NCBI RefSeq assembly: GCF_016808335.1
Contig: NC_053153.1
Location: forward strand, 17,681,033-17,745,032
DNA length: 64,000 nt
Direction of reading: 5' to 3'
Source of the DNA: Panicum virgatum
Lineage: Eukaryota; Streptophyta; Magnoliopsida; Poales; Poaceae
A program made the translations under genes and the position numbers. The notes beneath the pieces are model-generated. The model was not told where the DNA came from. It worked only from the letters and a program-made list of their open reading frames with translations, and searched no databases. Of this stretch, positions 57,278 to 64,000 are shown one piece after another (the stretch's first letter is position 1; every line of letters begins with the position of its first letter).

Positions 57278-59017
57278 TCATTCATCCTCGTTAAACAACA
57301 TAACCTGCAGTGGGAGGTTTCATCGTTAGAGATATTGCAAATGTTGATCAATTACAAGTAATCTTCAGTGAAATAATTTTCTGGTAGAAGATACGTACCT
57401 TTGCGCAGACAGGGCAAGCTTGACTTCTTTCCATCCACTCGTAAATGCAACTAAGATGGAAATTATGGTTGCACTGCAATGCAATCTTTGGATTCTCATA
57501 ATCATATTCTGCAGATAAAGTATAATATTCAGAACACAAGAAATACTGAAGTCATAAATGCATGGCTTTGTGCATAAACTATATTACGAGAGTTAGAACA
57601 TCTTTCCAACACAGTTACCCATATTTTTCAAGCTATAAATTAGCTAAAATGTTCTTCTGCTCATATTGTCATTGAAGCATGTTAATAATCTAACAATCCA
57701 TCATAACCTTTAAGCACTTAGGCATGTCCATATTTAGAATGATTCAAATGAATGAGCATGTAGTATTTCCTTCTGTAACTAAAATCACGTGGTTTAACTA
57801 ATCTCCTTTTATTCATCATGCTAGACACTCAAACCTGTAAATTGTAAAGCCAGTATCTGCTGAGCAAAAATCTGAATAGGAGAGAGAGAGGAGTGCCAAT
57901 GGCTTCCACCAACCATCTAGGCATATCGGACAATCATCCTCATTGTCAGAAGAATCAGAGGCTTGTATTCCATCAATTCTCGAACCTCCTGAGTGGTGTT
58001 TTACTGAAGACCCATCAACCTTTTGAGATGTGCAAGTTGATGCAGTATCAGTATTCTTTCTTTCTGTAATTTGTCCAGGTTTCTGGAAATGCGCTGATGC
58101 TTTGTCATGTTCTGACACAGTTGGGTGTTGCACCCTGGGAGGACTGAATTGAGGATCATCATAAGGCAAAGGCCTTGGAGGGGCACGGAAAGTATCCATT
58201 GAATCCATTTGTCCTTCAGAGATGCGAGCTGCAAGAGGAATCCTCCCTCGATCAGGAGCGACCCGTGTATCGCCTCTGTGACGAGCAGCAGAGCCCTGGG
58301 TTGGAAGTGATTAGAAGAGGCTGCATAACAGCTGACTGAAAGACCAGATGCAGTGAAAATGTATGTTAACAGATCAAACAAATGTGACATATTAAGTCCA
58401 CTATACTTGGACTATATGACTCCAGAAAATGCATTAAGTCACGTGAACTCAAACTTCAAAAATAGATCTCAAAATGTGTTGCCGAAGTCACTGATAACAA
58501 ACTGAATGAGCTGCAGCCAAATTATGGCATTCTACTAGAACTTGAAAGTTATAATCCTTTTTTTTCTGTTCCACACCACCTCCTTAATGAGACGAACATT
58601 GCTGCTCCATCCAACGATGTAAGCTGAAACTCCGAAGTTGATCTCAGAAACGGCCATGCATTATCAGAGAACATGGAGGCGGGCACCACCTGACAGTGCT
58701 GGCATGGATCCCCAAATGCTAACACGTATTTTGCAGGATCCACGAGCATCATCGGAAGAACACAATCACACATGCAGACACTAAACTGAATGCACCACAA
58801 ATACATTCAGGCCTTACAACCACAACACGCCAATACCCAATACAGTTGCAGTCATGCAGTGACAAACGGATGAGAGATAAACAGCAGTATAGCAGTGCTA
58901 GAAGCATACCGAGTCGATGCCGTGGTAAGCAAAAGGCCATGGCAGGCAGAAGCAGCAGACGGGCGGCGCCGCCGTGCCGTCATCCGGGTAGCGCAGGCAG
59001 CACAGCAGGGACCCCAT
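57278..59017 (-). CDS. RING-H2 E3 ubiquitin ligase, N-myristoylation signal (208 aa)
   Basis: Four exons join in frame: 59,017-58,910, 58,295-57,914, 57,508-57,399 and 57,304-57,278. Residues 1-7 read MGSLLCC, with Gly2 and adjacent cysteines suited to N-myristoylation and palmitoylation, so membrane anchoring is likely. A Cys-rich stretch (CCFCLPWPF) follows, then a disordered Ser/Pro-rich middle with APPRPLPYDDP, typical of the At3g02290-like plant family, and an acidic SSDNEDD. The C-terminal RING-H2 runs CPIC...CNHNFHLSC...CPVC, ending in VMLFNEDE. It would act with an E2 to ubiquitinate proteins; the substrate is unknown. The CPICLD/EYDYENP junction falls exactly on an intron. No lesion seen. 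Confidence 0.93.
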
Positions 59018-59740
59018 CCCTCGCCTCCCCCTTCCAAGTTCGAACCAGGCAGAGGATTCTAGTAGCGCCGGCGCGGCGCCTCCAATTCTTGGACTCTCCC
59101 CTGTTCGCCACCGCCCGTTCAGGGAGGAAAAAAAGAAGAAGAAGAACAGAACAAATCCGGCCGCTCGCGATAAAAAAAGGCGGAGTGGGGCACAATTCGC
59201 TGCTGCGAATCAACGCAGATTTTCCTTCCCCTTCGTCGCGCGTAGCTGGGAAACAATTGCCGATTAAAAGATCAGTCGCCGAGGCTCCGACTGCGGCGAC
59301 GGCGGCGAGTGCGGCGGCACAAGTGACTTGGTGCTACTGCCGCTGCAGCAACTTACTCAACAAATAAACAAAAAAGGGTAATTTTTCACGACTGGATTCT
59401 TACTGCGAGTTCTAGGCGGCAGATTGGAAACTTGGAAGAGAGACCGCGGAGCGATCGGGTTAAGGTTAAACCCACAACCCCCCCACGCAGATTGGCAGCG
59501 CAACGGTCCCTGAAAATCGGAGGTGGAGACGGATTTGTTTGTTGGAGGTGGAGTTGGATTGGGGGTGCGGATTGGATTGGGGTCAGGAGATCGGAGGTGG
59601 CACGCAAGGCATTGCGAGCTGCGATTTGCTGTTGCACCGAACAACGAGCGCAACGGAGGGGCCGAAAGGAAGAGAGAGAGAGGCAAAGCGAGGGAGAGAA
59701 AAAAAATAAAAACGAAAATAAAAGAGAGAGAATCTTGGTG
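59018..59740 (-). promoter_or_regulatory. 5' flank of the RING gene
   Basis: GC-rich sequence immediately upstream of the ATG (59,018-59,330) is probably leader or proximal promoter. Farther out is an AG-rich stretch (59,650-59,740). No unambiguous TATA box was identified. Confidence 0.4.
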
Positions 59741-59744
59741 AGGA

Positions 59745-60010
59745 CGCTAGTGACTAGGCCAGTCATCTGTCGGGTCGGGTCAGGTCATTTCGGGTCAAAA
59801 AATGTTGGCCCATGCCCGGCCTATGACATGGTCGGGTCGGGTTGGTCTGCAATTTTGTGTGTAATTTTTGAGTTGAATCTAGTTTTTTTGAGTTTCGAAT
59901 CAAAAATTTCGACCCGTACCTGACCCGTCACTTGCTCGGGTCGGGTCGGTTTTTCTTCGGGTGGGTCGGGTCGGGTTTATCGGATCGGGTGACCCATGAT
60001 CAGACCTACT
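59745..60010. repeat. CGGGTCGGGT-rich element, probably a hAT-type MITE
   Basis: Dense repeats of GGGTCGGGT lie on both sides of a short AT-rich core (59,765-59,845 and 59,905-59,990, with inverted GACCCGTACC). This resembles the subterminal repeats of hAT-type non-autonomous elements. The ends (AGGCCAGTCAT... and ...ATGATCAGACCT) are only loosely inverted, and no target duplication was found. Confidence 0.5.
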
Positions 60011-62870
60011 AATGACGAGATTAGCCCTTGCTTTTGCTAACAACAAAAGCCTACTGTTTTGTAGCACCTTTTGAAGGTGCTAATTGCTATTTTTAATGAT
60101 GGCACCAAAGTCCAAATCTTCCCTGATTACCTGCTGGGAAAAGGGGAGATTAATGGTGGACACAATTGCTGGACTTAAGAATAGGTGGAAGAAAATACTA
60201 ACAGGTGGAAGAAAATACTATATGCTTAATGATTTTGCCGTAAATGTTTGACTAATATCAGTAAACTATTAATTGGGCTTATTTCAAATTGCGGTGTGTT
60301 ATTTGCCAAAATAGTATCATTTTGTAGGAATTCATAATATGAATATGCATCACGATTCCTATATTATTAATGAACCTCACGTAATGCTTTTTTAAGAAAT
60401 ATTGCAATGACAATTCCACAAACATAGTTCACATAAAGATCTTGAAACATAGTCCCAAAAATATTTGCACAGATATCCTGGATCACCGGAAACTGTAAAC
60501 ACTGAAACCAAAATAAAATTACTAACTTGTTAAGTACGTGAAAAGAAAATTGAATTTTTAGTGTCAAGTGGTGTTCAAAGTAAGAGCAGTGTCCTAGAAA
60601 TTTAGATGGGGCCCAGAGCATAGCATCAACGTACTATGCTTGGGATGGCCCCAATTCATTGATGCAGGACTGACCGCGTTCAATTTCCTTGATTAATGGA
60701 CCCACCTGTTTATTATCGATCCAAGTCAATGTGGTGTCTTCCATTTTAACCTAGTTTGCGCCAACAACGATTAGATAAACAGGACAACGACATGTGAACC
60801 ATCTGAAATCTTCTTATAAGATCTAGCGTAGTATGCTTGATAGGCAGAGCATCTAGTCGCTGACAAGTGGGCCAGAGGAAATATCAAATGTGTTACAAGT
60901 ACTGAAATGCCATCTCAACTAGTCACTGGCAAGTAAACCGTCTGAAACAGTCTTTGAGTGCCAAAATATTTCCGGAAAATTAAAAGTAAATGGAGGTAAT
61001 TTTGTACTACATGACTATCCTTATCAATTCCTCATCGTCCATCCATTCATGCATTTGATTTCCCACCTACTAAAGTCTAAAAGAAAGGAGAGGTTTGCTT
61101 GGACGGGCAGCTTCGCTAGCTGTTGATCACGGTGGTATTTTTAGTTGAGAAGAATGGCGGCCAGACTGCAACGTGCACAATAATCTTTGCATCCCGGAAA
61201 AGCCCCTCGTGAGTGGTGGAGTCGCATAGTAATCAAATCCTTCAGTCTAATCACGTTCATTCTCCAATCAGGGCAGGGCAGTGAGCGCTCCCAAGCCGCA
61301 ACTGCACTGTCTCATGTCAGCCATCTAAGAGTGTTTATTTTTCTAGTACATTGTATTTGTCTGCCACCCAGAGGCCCATTATTCAACATAGTTAAGGACG
61401 ATGACAGACACTAGCTAGCTACGGAGTACTTCATATATATCATTCGTTTCTATCCGGTCCAACTTGTTGATAATAAGAAACGCCATTACTTGCGTGCTAA
61501 TCCCTCCATTATAGTTGCGTTCCGTGCAGCTAAACGGTTAGTCCGTGACTTCTAGTCATTTCTCCGTAAGTTTCAGATCGTAATTATTCCGGCTTAGTTT
61601 ACTCTCTCTTACAGAATACTATTGAATAAGCCGAAAAATCAACTGGCTTTTTTTTTCTGTAGCCAAACAGAATAAATATCACTTTAATGGAATTTAGTTA
61701 GAAGTGGTAAAGAGCTTTAAAATTTAGTCTAGATAATCTAAAAGTTAAGCTCTAAAATAGGGCTAATAAGTTGGATTGTGAGGAGACCTACCTCTAAAAG
61801 TAGCACGTCAGTTGCTCAAGTGCTTCACACTGATGTCTCAGTGAGATACTGCCCTTTTCGCACCTGCAGGACAACAGTTTCATTCCCAACTTGAAACTTC
61901 GCTGTGAAAACAAACCTGCTATACGACCTAGACAGCGTGGTCAGGTGCTCCCCAGGCCAGCTGCATCAGCGCACCGTGTCATTCACTGAACCTGCATTAC
62001 AGTAAACAATGCGATTGCTATCGGCGTCGGTGTCGATGAAGGGCCGTGCAAGCAGCTCCAGGACCATGCTTAGCTTTTCACTGATCACGACTGTAATCAA
62101 ATGTCTCGACCGAACGGGGAGGTTAGCTTCCAACTGACAGCAACGTCGTCTGTCATCTACTAACTCTCCAGTAATCGACAAATCAACAATCAGAGCTTGT
62201 TGGGCCGGCCGGCGGGCAGGCAGGCTTCAACGCACTCACTTGTTACCAAAGCGACGACGACCTAACCTGCGGCTCAGCTTAGCTTCATCTTGACGTGCCG
62301 GAAGTCCCCATCGTGCAGTGCGAACTGAACGGCATTTTCTGAGTGGTCTTGCTTGTTGGATCAGCAAAATGCCAATGCTGGTTTCTAAGATTGATGCAGA
62401 CACTCAGGTAGTCGAGTCCTCGGCGCTTCTATGACTACATATAACGTACCCAATATTGTTTCTACCGTTGCCCGCACAAAACATTTCTCCCGGTCGACCA
62501 ACCCATGTGCTTCGTTTCCATTAGTGGTAGTATCCGCACGGACTCTCTTTCCTTTTTTTTTTGGTTTTCGGGCCCAGGTCTCCCTTTCCTGGTCAACAAT
62601 CCCCCGCGCCCCTGTTGGCGGAGCCACCTTCGGATGACGGGCGAAGATGCGGCGTCCCACGAAACCGAAGCCCGGGGATAAAACGATCGCGCGGCGCCTC
62701 GGGGAGATTCTGAAGAACTTATCAGAGTAAACTGCTTGTAACAATTCTTGTAATCTTCAATGAGATTTTGTCGTTGTTGATAGCTTGCATCCTGTTGGTG
62801 TGTCTTCAGAAGCATGGTCTGATACCGTAGCATAAGTATGAACTACTCGATCAATCGAGTAGAATGCTCG
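60011..62870. other. Intergenic, nothing firm
   Basis: 2.9 kb of mixed sequence with short open frames. A minus-strand CGGTATCAGACC (about 62,818-62,829) resembles an initiator-tRNA-Met primer-binding site and opens a 124-codon frame with no recognised domain. It may be a retroelement 5' fragment, but no LTR end could be placed beside it. Confidence 0.4.
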
Positions 62871-62873
62871 CAT

Positions 62874-63357
62874 GGAGTAATCTTTAAAGTTGATCAGTTA
62901 GGATGAGTCCCGTCGGACTACCCAAATAGAAAAAACTGTAAAGATATCCATAAACTACTACAGCAAGCGAGTAGTGTGTCCTGACCAAGGACTGGAGTAA
63001 TTTTTAAGGTAGATCTATTAGGATGAACTCCGTCGAGTTATCTAAGATGAAACCATCTTAAAGATATCCAATACCTATTCGAGCTCGCGAATAGGGTGTC
63101 TAACTTGTAGACTGGAGTAACTAATAAGATTGACCTGTTAGGATGAACCCCATTGGGTTACCCAAAATGGACAAAGTGTACTAGTATCCATAACATACTC
63201 GAGTGAGCGAGTAGTTTTGCCTTTTAAGGCTAGGCTGGAGTTTCTTATAGTTGACCTGTTAGGATGAACTCCGTCGAGTTACCCAAGATGGACAACTAGT
63301 TAAGGTATCCATACACCTTCTCGAGTTAGGCGAGTAGGTTGTGCCCTTATATTAAGG
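62874..63357. repeat. 120-bp minisatellite, four units
   Basis: Units begin at GGAGTAA/GGAGTTT at 62,874, 62,994, 63,114 and 63,237 (periods 120, 120, 123). Each has GTTAGGATGA(A)CTCCGTCG, a TACCCAA(G/A)ATGG block, a TATCCATA block and ACTCGAG...CGAGTAG. They lie between the stop codon of the gypsy polyprotein and whatever LTR follows, that is, in its 3' untranslated region. Confidence 0.9.
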
Positions 63358-63519
63358 ACAAGGATGTGGCTTGTGTAGTTGTCCTGGTGGAAAACTATGT
63401 GGGCTATCCTGAACAGGTGATGCTGTCAATTTAAAAAACTGCCTTTAATGTAGTCAATGAGCTGGTAAAAAACCCTTTCTTTATTAAAGAAATCAACTAG
63501 CATCACCTTGTTGCTTGGA

Positions 63520-64000
63520 TCAAGGATAGAACTTGCGCAAGTGCTCAATATTCCAAGAATTCGGTACCTCATTGCCATCTGCGTCAGTGATTCTGTATGA
63601 TCCTGGTCTTGTAACCTTGGTTACGATGAAAGGACCCTCCCATCTGGAATTTAACTTGTGCAGTCCCGTCTCATCTTGGATCCATCGTAATACTAGATCT
63701 CCAACATTGAAAGATCTTTGCTGGACATGCGATCATGATAGCGTCTAACTCCTTGAAAATATCTAGCTGATTGAGTTAAAGCGCTGACTCTGGCCTCTTT
63801 GACTGAATCTAGCTCAAGCTGTCGAGCTTCATCTGCTTCTCCTTCTTGATAGGCTTCTACTCTTGGAGATCTCCACATGATATATGTGGGTAGTATAGCC
63901 TCTGACCCATAGGTGAGGAAGAAAGAAGATTGTCCAGTTGCTTTGCTAGGCTGCGTTCGCAGCCCCCAGACCACATGGGGTAATTCTTGAATCCACTTGC
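63520..64000 (-). pseudogene. 3' end of a gypsy polyprotein (integrase C-terminus), partial
   Basis: It runs off the right edge of the window. The minus strand reads the integrase C-terminal region (VWGLRTQPSKATGQSSFF, FLTYGSEAILP, ARYFQGVRRYHDR) and, in another frame, RSFNVGDLVLRW, HKLNSRWEGPF and WNIEHLRKFYP before TGA at 63,522-63,520. A single-base frameshift near 63,725 separates the two parts, so this copy is defective at that point unless the base is a sequencing error. The style is that of non-chromodomain gypsy elements (Tat/Athila/RIRE2-like). It differs from the chromodomain fragment at 31,964-34,080. Confidence 0.85.

Noticed and set aside
62800..62835. Primer-binding site of a copia element
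   Set aside because: CGGTATCAGACC is only a partial match, and no LTR end is adjacent. Kept only as a remark.

Overview
This 64 kb window is nuclear DNA from a grass, most likely a panicoid (Panicum/Setaria/Sorghum-like). The evidence is: spliced genes with GT-AG introns, an Au-type SINE, CACTA elements with grass-type subterminal repeats (GCCGTGTGCC; GTCCCGGTTGG), Helitrons, large gypsy LTRs, and a UDP-arabinopyranose mutase that closely resembles cereal UAM1 as I remember it. Species cannot be fixed from the sequence alone.

The window falls into two halves. Positions 1-42,100 are almost entirely repeats. They hold two diverged copies of one segment (about 1.61-5.43 kb and 13.9-20.15 kb), each later hit by different elements, so each copy serves as the empty-site control for the other. 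Between them lie solo LTRs, MITEs, a captured exon of the exosome subunit RRP42, and a 2.1 kb CACTA element with an exact AAT target duplication. An apparently intact hAT/DUF659 element (20,965-25,596) follows, with a perfect 8-bp target duplication and a 966-aa transposase reconstructed from three exons. After that come two gypsy LTR starts facing each other, a decayed gypsy pol fragment, and a dead second hAT element (about 34.3-42.1 kb). This last element is interrupted by an Au SINE (16-bp target duplication) and by a 3.56 kb solo LTR (5-bp target duplication).

Positions 44,100-59,020 are a gene island: UAM1 (+), tRNA-Asp (-), an RCC1-repeat protein (-), a DsbA/FrnE-like thioredoxin-fold protein (+) and a RING-H2 E3 ligase (-). 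All four protein genes could be spliced in frame by hand. The RCC1 and DsbA genes are divergent and share an upstream region; the DsbA and RING genes converge. No functional link among them is evident. UAM1 supplies UDP-arabinofuranose for cell-wall glycans, the RING protein is probably membrane-anchored, and the other two have no assigned pathway.

The right end (59-64 kb) is intergenic. It holds a CGGGTC-rich element, a 120-bp minisatellite and the 3' end of another gypsy polyprotein that runs off the window. I found no CRISPR, operon-like gene cluster or clearly new biochemical system. The most distinctive content is the intact hAT element, the nested insertions that split transposase motifs, and the palindrome-rich tandem array at 18.86-19.35 kb.
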